Shown here piece by piece: positions 26,172-33,915 of a DNA stretch of 64,000 nt. Made by a program: the position numbers and the translations under genes. This DNA comes from Mycoplasmatota bacterium (GTDB taxonomy: Bacteria; Bacillota_I; Bacilli_A; RF39; UBA660). The stretch lies in contig JALFCF010000004.1 of assembly GCA_022771205.1 (NCBI GenBank), positions 43,523-107,522 on the forward strand. The letters are read 5' to 3'. Within the stretch, counting starts at the first letter, position 1, and the number at the start of each line of letters is the position of its first letter. Under the pieces are notes generated by a model. It was not told where the DNA came from and made no database searches. It saw only the letters and a program-made list of their open reading frames with translations.

Positions 26172-27728
26172 CTATTTTATCCTATATACATATTTCTTGT
26201 TTCTCACAGTATATATCAACCGAATTTCATTTGTCGTCTGTAAGTCATCAGGAACTTCTAAATACATATAATTACCATTATACTTTCGTCCTAAAGCATC
26301 TACTACTGGAATTCCCTGTTTCTTACCTTTATTATCTATATAATCAATTTTACCATATTCCATAGAAAAGTCAACGAAATCTTTACCCGAAAACCCTGAA
26401 GAAGTAAAGAATATTTGCAATATTAATTTACCTGATTTTGCAACTAATTCGTTAGGCTGAGCAGAGCAATTATTTCTACTAGAACATACCCAATTATTAT
26501 ATGTAGTCTGACTTAATAAAACAGCATCTTCAATAGAAAAAGTCATTTCCTCTTCCCCTATTTGTATAGTTTCTTCTTCGCGTAAAACTTTCGTCTTCTG
26601 TTTCTCAATCTGACTATAATCAGCCATATCTAATTTGATTTTTCTCAAATAAGACTTGTTATTATCAATCTCTTGGTAATAAAGAACAAACTTGTTAGGA
26701 TCTAACCCCTTATCCACTTTAAATACCAATAGAAGTCTCTTAGATTCTTGATTAGAAAGAGTTAACTTATCAACTGTATCACCTAAGTCCTGAAAATCAG
26801 TAGCATAAGTTTCATAAGTCTGAGTATAATTTCCAGTACCATTCATAATATGAAACCTATTTAAATTAACATCACGTTCATTATAATTATTTTTTATAGT
26901 AACATCTAATACAACAAAATCACTAGACTTCGAAATAACATCACCACGATAATCTTTATTAGTAAAGTAACTATGGTTAATATTAATTGTATATCCATTT
27001 GTTTCAATTGCATCACCCTGCTTATACGATTTATGAACAATAAAAACAAACCTATAAATTGATATTACACAAACAACAACTAAAACAGTTGCAAATATAT
27101 TAACAATAAAACGATGTTCTTGATAAAAATAACCAATATTTCTTTTCAGTCTCTTAAAAGCTCTTTTAAAACTATCTCTATCAATATTGACACTAATTTC
27201 GATTTCTTCTCGATCTTCATTACTTAATTCCAAATATTCTTGATCAGATTTAAAATCAAATTTATTTAAATCAACTCCAAATATACGTATTAATAAAATA
27301 ATAATAACAACATATTGAGGAAGCGTTCCCATAAATAACAAATCGCCAATAGCACGAATTCCCGTAGTACCAGAAGAAGAATCATAACCAGAAAAAAGAG
27401 AAATAGTTAAAACAAAGGTAAAAAACAAAAACAAATAAGTAACCAAAGGAACCATATATAGTTTCCATGGCTTTTTCTTATGACGTAACAATACAACTAA
27501 AACAACAGACAAACCAACAATAACAAGAAGTATCAAAAGAGATAATACACTAGCATACTTCGTAATTGGTTCATAATAAGCATCATAAGTTTCAAGTTGT
27601 AAAAACTCAGTAACAAAAGACCTTGTTTGCATACACTTATAATAAATAAACCCACATAAAATAAGCAAAAATATATGAATCTTTCTAAAATTTTTAATTA
27701 AAAAAGCATATGGTTTTCTAATAATCAT
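26172..27728 (-). CDS. Polytopic membrane protein with DUF4352-like outer domain
   Basis: A 518-residue protein with four N-terminal membrane helices (about 15-32, 58-82, 92-112, 133-150), a cytoplasmic charged loop, a fifth helix (about 208-230) and a ~285-residue outer domain. The outer domain resembles DUF4352-type Ig-like folds in its pattern (DFVVLDVTIKNNYNERDV, then KRLLLVFKVDK), which are common in exported Bacillota proteins. It is the first gene of the Tad/T4SS array, directly behind the promoter at 27759-27787, with AGGGGTG before the ATG. The function is unknown. Confidence 0.55.
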   Translation of the reverse strand: MIIRKPYAFLIKNFRKIHIFLLILCGFIYYKCMQTRSFVTEFLQLETYDAYYEPITKYASVLSLLILLVIVGLSVVLVVLLRHKKKPWKLYMVPLVTYLFLFFTFVLTISLFSGYDSSSGTTGIRAIGDLLFMGTLPQYVVIIILLIRIFGVDLNKFDFKSDQEYLELSNEDREEIEISVNIDRDSFKRAFKRLKRNIGYFYQEHRFIVNIFATVLVVVCVISIYRFVFIVHKSYKQGDAIETNGYTININHSYFTNKDYRGDVISKSSDFVVLDVTIKNNYNERDVNLNRFHIMNGTGNYTQTYETYATDFQDLGDTVDKLTLSNQESKRLLLVFKVDKGLDPNKFVLYYQEIDNNKSYLRKIKLDMADYSQIEKQKTKVLREEETIQIGEEEMTFSIEDAVLLSQTTYNNWVCSSRNNCSAQPNELVAKSGKLILQIFFTSSGFSGKDFVDFSMEYGKIDYIDNKGKKQGIPVVDALGRKYNGNYMYLEVPDDLQTTNEIRLIYTVRNKKYVYRIK

Positions 27729-27758
27729 ATGAGCACCCCTATTCTTCTACTCTATATC

Positions 27759-27787
27759 AGTATAACTTATTTTAATTGTTTTTTAAA
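27759..27787 (-). promoter_or_regulatory. Promoter of the Tad/T4SS gene array
   Basis: Minus strand: -35 TTTAAA (27787-27782), 17-base spacer, -10 TATACT (27764-27759). It lies in the only gap between the greA terminator and the first gene of the array. Confidence 0.5.
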
Positions 27788-27798
27788 TAGTTTTAAAT

Positions 27799-27826
27799 AA
27801 AAAAAAACGAAGAATAAATTCTCCGT
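27799..27826 (-). terminator. greA terminator
   Basis: Stem of nine pairs with one G-U (27807-27815 with 27818-27826) immediately after the greA stop, followed by nine T on the minus strand. Confidence 0.75.
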
Positions 27827-27827
27827 T

Positions 27828-28298
27828 TTATTGTATAGCAGTAATTTCTACTTGATAAGATCCATTAGGACTTTCAACAGTTACTATATCTCCTACCTTG
27901 TGATCGAATAAAGCCTGAGCAATAGGACTTTCATTAGAAATACGACTTTCAAATGGGTCAGCTTCTTGACTACCAACAATCTTATACTCATCTTCTTCTT
28001 CATCATCTACATATTTAATTGTAACTGTATTTCCAATACTAACAGAATCTGTAGAAACATCAGAAATAATAGAAACATTTTCAAGCATCTTTTCTAATTG
28101 CTTAATTCTAGCCTCAATAACTGCTTGTTCATTACGAGCTGCATCATATTCTGCATTTTCTGATAAATCACCTAACGCACGAGCTTCTTTAATTGCTTGA
28201 ACATTTTCTGGACGTCTAACATTAATTAAATCGTCTAATTCTTTCTTTAAATTATCCAAACCCTCTTGTGTTAAATAAACTGTATTTTTATTCTTCAT
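27828..28298 (-). CDS. greA: Transcript cleavage factor GreA
   Basis: A 156-residue GreA, the usual length. The N-terminal coiled coil (LTQEGLDNLKKELDDL, ALGDLSENAEYDAARNEQA with the Asp and Glu at the tip) and the C-terminal FKBP-like domain (ISNESPIAQALFDHKVGDIV) are complete. It enters the RNA polymerase secondary channel and stimulates cleavage of backtracked RNA. In Bacillus subtilis greA ends the ruvX-mltG-trmR-trhP-udk block; here it follows the same block with one extra gene between. It has its own promoter (28344-28372), AGGTG before the ATG and a terminator, so it is monocistronic. Confidence 0.97.
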   Translation of the reverse strand: MKNKNTVYLTQEGLDNLKKELDDLINVRRPENVQAIKEARALGDLSENAEYDAARNEQAVIEARIKQLEKMLENVSIISDVSTDSVSIGNTVTIKYVDDEEEDEYKIVGSQEADPFESRISNESPIAQALFDHKVGDIVTVESPNGSYQVEITAIQ

Positions 28299-28343
28299 AA
28301 CAATATCACCTCATTATGTTTATTTTTAAACTCAACTTGCGAT

Positions 28344-28372
28344 AGTATATCACATTTAAAAAATATATGCAA
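28344..28372 (-). promoter_or_regulatory. greA promoter
   Basis: Minus strand: -35 TTGCAT (28372-28367), 17-base spacer, extended -10 TGA-TATACT (28349-28344). Confidence 0.7.
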
Positions 28373-28396
28373 GACCAATAAAAAAATTATAATTTA

Positions 28397-29119
28397 TTAT
28401 TTTGTATATTGTTTAGCAACATCATCAAATGAATATCCGCCCATATAAGTAAGCCCTAAATTTTTTTCTCTTTTTTCTCGTAGTACCAAACGACTAACTT
28501 CTTCATTAGTAAGTCCTGTTCCTGTTTCTAATGAAAGCAAAGAAAATGGATCATGATTTTCTAAAAACATATCAAATATTTCGCCAGCTCGTGCAATTTT
28601 TTCATCTTCACTATCACCATCCAATGCTCTATAAGAATTAGGAGATGTTTGTAAATATTGTCTTGCTACTTCTGTATTTTCTAGACGACTACCTATTTCA
28701 TCCATTTCTGTTAAAATAGACTGATAATGTTTATAATTCTTAATTCCTAAAATAACCCCACCTAAAACAATAGCTCCTGCAATACCAACTATAACACTTG
28801 GGTTATCAGTTACGGCAGTTGTCGTCATTGCATAAATGCTAGCAGATCCAAGAACTACACCTGCAGTAATAGAACCTATACTTCCAAGCTTTTGCTTTTT
28901 ACTAAGTTTATAGGAATTTTCATTTCCTTTAGAAAATTGTTTATTAAGACGTTTGTCTATTTTCTCAGCATTACTATCTGTATATTCCACATTATCTTCT
29001 ACTTCACCATTAGCATAAGTAATAGTGTATGTTTTATTATCTTCTGACTCGTTTATTGTTACCTCTGTAATATAAAGATTTTTTACATCTTCTCTTTTTG
29101 AATCAAAATAATACTTCAT
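28397..29119 (-). CDS. Unknown membrane protein with two helices
   Basis: A 240-residue protein with a small N-terminal beta region, two membrane helices (about 75-95 and 103-122) and a cytoplasmic helical C-terminus. No family is recognised. The start chosen is ATG 29119 with AGAGGG upstream; the frame continues to an ATG at 29149, but that stretch holds the -35/-10 promoter, so the longer form is rejected. It forms a single-gene unit between dgt and greA. Confidence 0.55.
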   Translation of the reverse strand: MKYYFDSKREDVKNLYITEVTINESEDNKTYTITYANGEVEDNVEYTDSNAEKIDKRLNKQFSKGNENSYKLSKKQKLGSIGSITAGVVLGSASIYAMTTTAVTDNPSVIVGIAGAIVLGGVILGIKNYKHYQSILTEMDEIGSRLENTEVARQYLQTSPNSYRALDGDSEDEKIARAGEIFDMFLENHDPFSLLSLETGTGLTNEEVSRLVLREKREKNLGLTYMGGYSFDDVAKQYTK

Positions 29120-29149
29120 AAATTTCCCTCTTTTCAATAAAGTAGACAA

Positions 29150-29178
29150 ATTATACCATAAAATTTAAAAAAAAGCAA
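29150..29178 (-). promoter_or_regulatory. Promoter overlapping the dgt terminator
   Basis: Minus strand: -35 TTGCTT (29178-29173) lies in the 3' arm of the dgt terminator; 17-base spacer that includes the T run; -10 TATAAT (29155-29150). It serves the gene at 28397-29119. Confidence 0.7.
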
Positions 29179-29196
29179 GTATTATATAACTTGCTT
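29167..29196 (-). terminator. dgt terminator
   Basis: Perfect 8-base stem (29173-29180 with 29189-29196) with the dgt stop codon in the loop, followed by T residues to 29167. Confidence 0.75.
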
Positions 29197-30306
29197 AATC
29201 TCTCTAACAAACATATCATCAGTCATACCAGAAATAAAATCTATCACTTTTCTTTTATCATTAGTAGATTCTAAATACCTAGGACTTTGATAATTTAAAA
29301 AAATGGAATAAATAATACTGCCAGCATTATTATTTTGAATATCATCCAGATATTTACAATACAATTTATTCATTCCATCTCGATAATATTCTACATCCTC
29401 TTTAGTCATACTCTTACTATAAATATTATCACCATTAAACTTTTTTAAAGCAAACAAAGCTTGATAAACATCATTACTTAAAGCAATATATGGTTTATCT
29501 AAACTATTTTCTATAATATCTAAAATAATAGTATTCATAATATCACTATTCGTATTTCCTAAAACATTAGTAATTTCATCTGGCAATTCACTTCTTTCAA
29601 AAAGTCCAAGTTCTATAGCATCTTCAATATCCCGTCCAATATAGCCAATAATATCACTAATACGAACAACACAACCTTCTAAAGTCATAGGATGATTATG
29701 ATTAGAGGCCTTTAAATCATGATAAGAATCTCTATATTCTTTTAAAAACTCTTCCTTAGTCTTAACAACCGGAATATAAACATTAGATAACATTTCTCCA
29801 TTATGACACATAATACCATCTAATACTTGAACTGAAAGATTAAGCCCCTCACCATGATTTTCTACTTCCATATAATGATGAACACCCTGAATATTATGAG
29901 CAAAATATTCACCCAATTCGCGTAATGAAATTTCATTTAGTAAAGCTTCACCAGTATGACCTAAAGGAGTATGTCCAACATCATGACCTAACGCAATAGC
30001 TTCAATCAAATCACAATTTAAATTAAGAGCTCTACCAATAGTTCTAGCAACTTTACTAACAAGCTGCACATGTAACATTCTTTCACTAATATGATCATTC
30101 TGTTTAAATGAATACACTTGTGTTTTATCAGCATACCTAGTATAACTAAGAGCATGAATAATACGATCAACATCCCTAAAAAAAGGAGCTCGTATATCAT
30201 CATCTATCAGATGAAAACGAACTGCCTCACTACTCTTAGTAGCATAAGGAGAATAAGTATTTTCTATTTTTAAAAAGTTCTGTTTAATTATTTCTAATTG
30301 TTCCAT
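29182..30306 (-). CDS. dgt: dGTPase-like HD-domain triphosphohydrolase
   Basis: A 374-residue HD-superfamily protein of the dGTPase type, which removes triphosphate from dNTPs. The metal-binding motifs are visible: HVQLVSKVARTIGRAL (first His), LGHDVGHTPLGHTGE (His-Asp pair), and the Asp in VVRISDIIGYIGRDIED. The N-terminal SPYATKSSEAVR is the usual family start. It begins one base after the end of the broken P-loop gene, with GGAGAG before the ATG, so it belongs to the trhP2-trhP1 transcription unit. Substrate specificity cannot be read from the sequence. Confidence 0.85.
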   Translation of the reverse strand: MEQLEIIKQNFLKIENTYSPYATKSSEAVRFHLIDDDIRAPFFRDVDRIIHALSYTRYADKTQVYSFKQNDHISERMLHVQLVSKVARTIGRALNLNCDLIEAIALGHDVGHTPLGHTGEALLNEISLRELGEYFAHNIQGVHHYMEVENHGEGLNLSVQVLDGIMCHNGEMLSNVYIPVVKTKEEFLKEYRDSYHDLKASNHNHPMTLEGCVVRISDIIGYIGRDIEDAIELGLFERSELPDEITNVLGNTNSDIMNTIILDIIENSLDKPYIALSNDVYQALFALKKFNGDNIYSKSMTKEDVEYYRDGMNKLYCKYLDDIQNNNAGSIIYSIFLNYQSPRYLESTNDKRKVIDFISGMTDDMFVREIKQVI

Positions 30307-30307
30307 A

Positions 30308-30956
30308 TTAACTCTCCATTAAATTTTTAATTTTAAAAACAACCTCTTCCATATCCTTTTTAAACTTTTTCTCATCATCAGTTCTATAAATGACATAATC
30401 AAACCAACTATCATCTAAAGTAATTTCTTTTCTTTGTTTAATTTGCCAATAAACTTCTTCACTAAAGTTACTAACATAAAAAGCATTATCTCCTTATCTT
30501 TATTTTGATAATCCGTCTTTCTATCATGAATCGATTTTATATTATAATTATCATCTGAATGAATACGAATTTTAATCTGTTTGACAGAATTATTATGAAG
30601 TTTTTTATGAATCTCCTCATAACAATCTATATTATTAACATTATAATCATAAACAAATGAAATCCTATGAGAAATCAAAAATTTTAAACGCTCATTATTT
30701 ACTTCACTTACTTTATCTTGAATATCTAATCGAGTTTCTTCACTAGTATCTTCAGCAAGTTGATAATAATAATTACGTACATAATCATTACTAAGCAAAT
30801 AAATAGATAATTTCCTAGACATTGTTCTAGCAAGTTCAAATTTACCCCAGCATCTGCAGTAATTAAAATCACAATAGGTGGTATATATTCTTTAACTCTA
30901 ACTATTTCCCTTTCCATTTCTTCTATAAAATTTTTTCCATAGTTCCCTCCTATCAA
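30308..30956 (-). pseudogene. Broken P-loop kinase-like gene with two frameshifts
   Basis: Three adjoining frames read as one ~215-residue protein. The first (from ATG 30956) runs through IPPIVILITADAG, the start of a P-loop; the second picks up at KFELARTMSRKLSIYLL (near 30850) and runs to DYQNKDK (near 30500); the third continues DNAFYVSNFSEEVYW to the stop at 30310-30308. Both shifts have the same sense (one base missing or two extra), and the first falls inside the Walker A loop. The complete product would resemble zeta/adenylate-type small-molecule kinases. In Bacillus subtilis this position holds udk, but the sequence is not clearly a uridine kinase. It overlaps trhP1 by four bases. A decaying gene or assembly errors in homopolymers are both possible. 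Confidence 0.65.
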
Positions 30957-32137
30957 TGATGAAGTAATCGAATCATAGAATATGTAACTATTTCAATATT
31001 CGTATCTAAATATATATAATAGATATTATCAGGATGTCTCGCTACATCTACCTTATTCATATCTTCATCATACAACTTTTCTATTACAAAAGAAATTCTT
31101 TCTCCTTGAGGAGTAAATAACTCTACTGTATCACCAACTTCAAAATAATTTCTCTCATAAATCTTAATCAATTTTTTATTTTTGTCATATGAGATAACTT
31201 GTCCTAAATAATCCTGATTACTAGCTTCATTTCTACCAGTATAGTATTGATCAGTAGCATCTGCTTCCTTAAGTAAATAATGAGTAGAAACAGCCCTATT
31301 AGCAACTCTAGAAAGTCTTTCTTCTAAAACCTCTAAAATATCTTCAGTCAAAGTATTATCATAATACCTATCAATAATTTCACGATAAGTACCAATAACA
31401 GTTGCTAGATAATACAATGAACGCATTCTTCCTTCTACTTTTAAACTAGCAACACCAATATCTATAAGATTACCAATATATTTAGCCAAATTATTATCCT
31501 TAGTAGCAAAAGTAAAATCTTTTTTTCCATCAACTGCAAAAGCAAATCTACATACTTGCGCACATCCCCCACGATTAGCATCACGATTAGTAACATAATT
31601 GGATAATGCGCATCTTCCACTATAACAAGTACACATAGCACCGTGAATAAATACCTCTATATCAATTCCTGTTTTATCTATAATCTCTTTCATCTCATCA
31701 AGGGAAACTTCGCGAGCAAGCACCACTCTATCTATACCTTGTTTCTGAAAATATTCTACACTTTTATAATTTGTTGTAGAATCTTGTGTAGATAAATGTA
31801 CTTCTACTTGCGGAAAATTTTTCTTAATATAAGAAATAATAAAAGGATCACTAACAATAAAAGCATCAATTCCAGCATCAACAACAGCACTAATATATTC
31901 TTCTACACCATCCATATCCTCATTATGGAAAACAATATTTAACGTAAGATAAACCTTTTTTCCAAGTTTATGAGCAAAATCACACCCCTCTTTTATTTGT
32001 TCTAATGTAAAATTAGTAGCATTAGCACGCAATCCATATTTTTCTCCACCAATATAAACAGCATCCGCACCATATAATAATGTAACTTTTAAACGCTCAA
32101 TATCCCCAGCCGGAGAAAGTAATTCTATTCTTTTCAT
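30953..32137 (-). CDS. trhP1: U32-family tRNA U34 hydroxylation protein TrhP1
   Basis: A 394-residue peptidase-U32 family protein, the YrrO/TrhP type that works with prephenate in making 5-hydroxyuridine at the tRNA wobble position. The opening MKRIELLSPAGDIERLK and the cysteine cluster MCTCYSGRCALSNYV plus GGCAQVCRF, which should hold an iron-sulfur cluster, are clear. The C-terminal beta domain (YLGQVISYDKNKKLIKI) is complete. It overlaps trhP2 by four bases. With TrmR upstream (37987), the locus encodes the 5-methoxyuridine pathway. Confidence 0.87.
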   Translation of the reverse strand: MKRIELLSPAGDIERLKVTLLYGADAVYIGGEKYGLRANATNFTLEQIKEGCDFAHKLGKKVYLTLNIVFHNEDMDGVEEYISAVVDAGIDAFIVSDPFIISYIKKNFPQVEVHLSTQDSTTNYKSVEYFQKQGIDRVVLAREVSLDEMKEIIDKTGIDIEVFIHGAMCTCYSGRCALSNYVTNRDANRGGCAQVCRFAFAVDGKKDFTFATKDNNLAKYIGNLIDIGVASLKVEGRMRSLYYLATVIGTYREIIDRYYDNTLTEDILEVLEERLSRVANRAVSTHYLLKEADATDQYYTGRNEASNQDYLGQVISYDKNKKLIKIYERNYFEVGDTVELFTPQGERISFVIEKLYDEDMNKVDVARHPDNIYYIYLDTNIEIVTYSMIRLLHH

Positions 32138-32988
32138 TTTTTCACCCTATAGATAGTTTTCTTAAAAAAGAATCCTGTACTATCCCCTAACTTTTTATAT
32201 TTTTCAACATAAGAAGAATCCTCACAGCCTCCAGCAATATACTTCTTAGTATCTCCTATCAATTCTAAGAAAGAAGAAACACCTTCTTCTCTAAATAATA
32301 CATAATCTACATCAGCATGATATAAGCTAGAAATAACAGAAGTTCCATTTAATACTTCATCAAATAAAAATCCAGTACCTTCTTTTTCTTCTTTCACTAT
32401 ATAATTTTTTTTTGTGATTTTTTCCAAAACTGAAAGGATAGAACTACCTTTTTCACCTAAATCATCATAATAATTATGAACTAACCTTCTTCTACTATAA
32501 CCAACACTAGGCAAGCTAACAACCTCCACTATAGTATGAATAGAAGATTTCTTAGCTATATCTACAATTTCATCCAATGTAATTTCTTTAGACAATAATG
32601 CATAATTGACACCCTGACTATAGTAATAATCACATGTCCGAAAATTTGTAACCATATGAGTCTGAGCCCACACTAAATCAAAAGATAAAGATAACTCTTG
32701 TTTTAACTCTAATATTGATAAATCATAAAAGAATACACCAAAAATAGACATCTGCTCTAGCTCTAAAAGCACACGTCTGAGTTCATCAATTTCATCATTA
32801 AATATATTTTTATCCATTTTAACAAATATTTGAATATTTGGATAATCATCTATAATTTTTTTAATTTCATCTAAAGAAAAATTAACAGAATTTAAAACAG
32901 AAAAATTCTCTAATCCTAACAATAAAGCATCACAAGAATTAACATAATTAGAAATTTTTTTGTTCATAACCTCCACTAATACTTTCAT
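32134..32988 (-). CDS. trhP2: U32-family partner TrhP2
   Basis: A 284-residue divergent U32 protein of the YrrN type, which pairs with YrrO. The TIM-barrel pattern is seen (VFFYDLSILELKQE, then QTHMVTNFRTCDYYYSQG, and SLPSVGYSRRRLVHNYY), but the cysteine cluster of TrhP1 is absent, as expected for this partner. It has its own promoter (33007-33035), AGAGGTG before ATG 32988, and a four-base overlap with trhP1. Confidence 0.78.
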   Translation of the reverse strand: MKVLVEVMNKKISNYVNSCDALLLGLENFSVLNSVNFSLDEIKKIIDDYPNIQIFVKMDKNIFNDEIDELRRVLLELEQMSIFGVFFYDLSILELKQELSLSFDLVWAQTHMVTNFRTCDYYYSQGVNYALLSKEITLDEIVDIAKKSSIHTIVEVVSLPSVGYSRRRLVHNYYDDLGEKGSSILSVLEKITKKNYIVKEEKEGTGFLFDEVLNGTSVISSLYHADVDYVLFREEGVSSFLELIGDTKKYIAGGCEDSSYVEKYKKLGDSTGFFFKKTIYRVKK

Positions 32989-33006
32989 TTATACACCTCT
33001 ATAAAC

Positions 33007-33035
33007 ATTATATCGTAATGGTAATAAAAGGTAAA
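33007..33035 (-). promoter_or_regulatory. Promoter of trhP2-trhP1-dgt
   Basis: Minus strand: -35 TTTACC (33035-33030), 17-base spacer, -10 TATAAT (33012-33007), directly after the terminator of the prepilin unit. Confidence 0.6.
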
Positions 33036-33036
33036 G

Positions 33037-33061
33037 AAAAAGAAGTAATATGCATTACTTC
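33037..33061 (-). terminator. Terminator of the prepilin cassette
   Basis: Perfect 8-base stem (33042-33049 with 33054-33061) around a four-base loop, overlapping the stop at 33055, followed by five T on the minus strand. Confidence 0.75.
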
Positions 33062-33900
33062 CCTTGATAACTTAATCCCAAAATTTCTTGTTCTGTGGAA
33101 CCATCAACTTCTGAAAGATATCCTTCCAATCTTGCTTGTTGGGCCATATAATTTGTACTTCCCTGAACAGTAATATCAGTTAATACATCATACATAATAC
33201 CACTAACATTACAAACCAAAGAATAATAATCCAATGGGCCAAGATTTTCTTTATCTTTAACAGTATATATCATATCATATTCTATTTCTTCTTGTGTATT
33301 AATATAATTATCCAAATGATTATCCATAATTTCCATAGCCTTAATTTTAGCCTTATACATTAATTTTAAATCTTTTTCTGTCAAATCACCTTCAACATTA
33401 TAAATAGAAAAATTAAGCTTATTCAATAGCATATCCTGCAAAACATTTAGATCCATTAAATATAGTTCTAAATAATATGATTTAAAATATAATTTTTGAA
33501 TAACATTCTGTCCATCATCAGCAACTAAATAATCACCCAAGCGGTAAGAAAAAGTATCTTGAATTTTCTTTTCTACTCTACTTGCATAATAATCTTGAGC
33601 CTTTGAATAATCAGTAAGTTTTTTTTCTAAATCAGATTTTTCTCTTAAAATAGAACTCTTTCCAACCAAAATAGCTTCGTTTCCCATACTAACTCCGTAC
33701 TTATCTTTCAATTTCTTAGGCGTCATAGAAGAATCCATCAAACTAGCAATGGCTTCTTTTGAAGTTTGCCTAGTTTTCTCTTCTAAAGATACTTTGGGTT
33801 CAGAGGGCTTTTTTCCATTTCCAAAAAATGTTAACCAAACCCCTCCTAACATAAGAGATAAACCAACTATAATAATTATTATTAATATCATTTTTTTCAC
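33055..33900 (-). CDS. Unknown single-pass exported protein next to the prepilin
   Basis: A 281-residue protein with one N-terminal membrane helix (about 3-25) and an outer part that is mostly helical and charged, with no cysteine. No family was recognised. It starts at GTG 33900 with GAGGTG upstream, 15 bases after the prepilin stop, and ends at a terminator, so it forms a two-gene tail with the prepilin. The helical outer part could brace or chaperone the pilin (inference). Confidence 0.5.
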   Translation of the reverse strand: MKKMILIIIIIVGLSLMLGGVWLTFFGNGKKPSEPKVSLEEKTRQTSKEAIASLMDSSMTPKKLKDKYGVSMGNEAILVGKSSILREKSDLEKKLTDYSKAQDYYASRVEKKIQDTFSYRLGDYLVADDGQNVIQKLYFKSYYLELYLMDLNVLQDMLLNKLNFSIYNVEGDLTEKDLKLMYKAKIKAMEIMDNHLDNYINTQEEIEYDMIYTVKDKENLGPLDYYSLVCNVSGIMYDVLTDITVQGSTNYMAQQARLEGYLSEVDGSTEQEILGLSYQGK

Positions 33901-33915
33901 AGTATCACCTCAATC

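Noticed and set aside
1088..27728. Integrative conjugative element
   Set aside because: No relaxase, integrase, excisionase, oriT-like repeat, attachment-site duplication or tRNA junction was found at either end; one end is set by greA and the other by a plain terminator.
30415..30956. Two separate small genes (135 and 76 codons) between trhP1 and dgt
   Set aside because: They are consecutive pieces of one coding sequence in shifted frames, and a third piece runs on to 30308.
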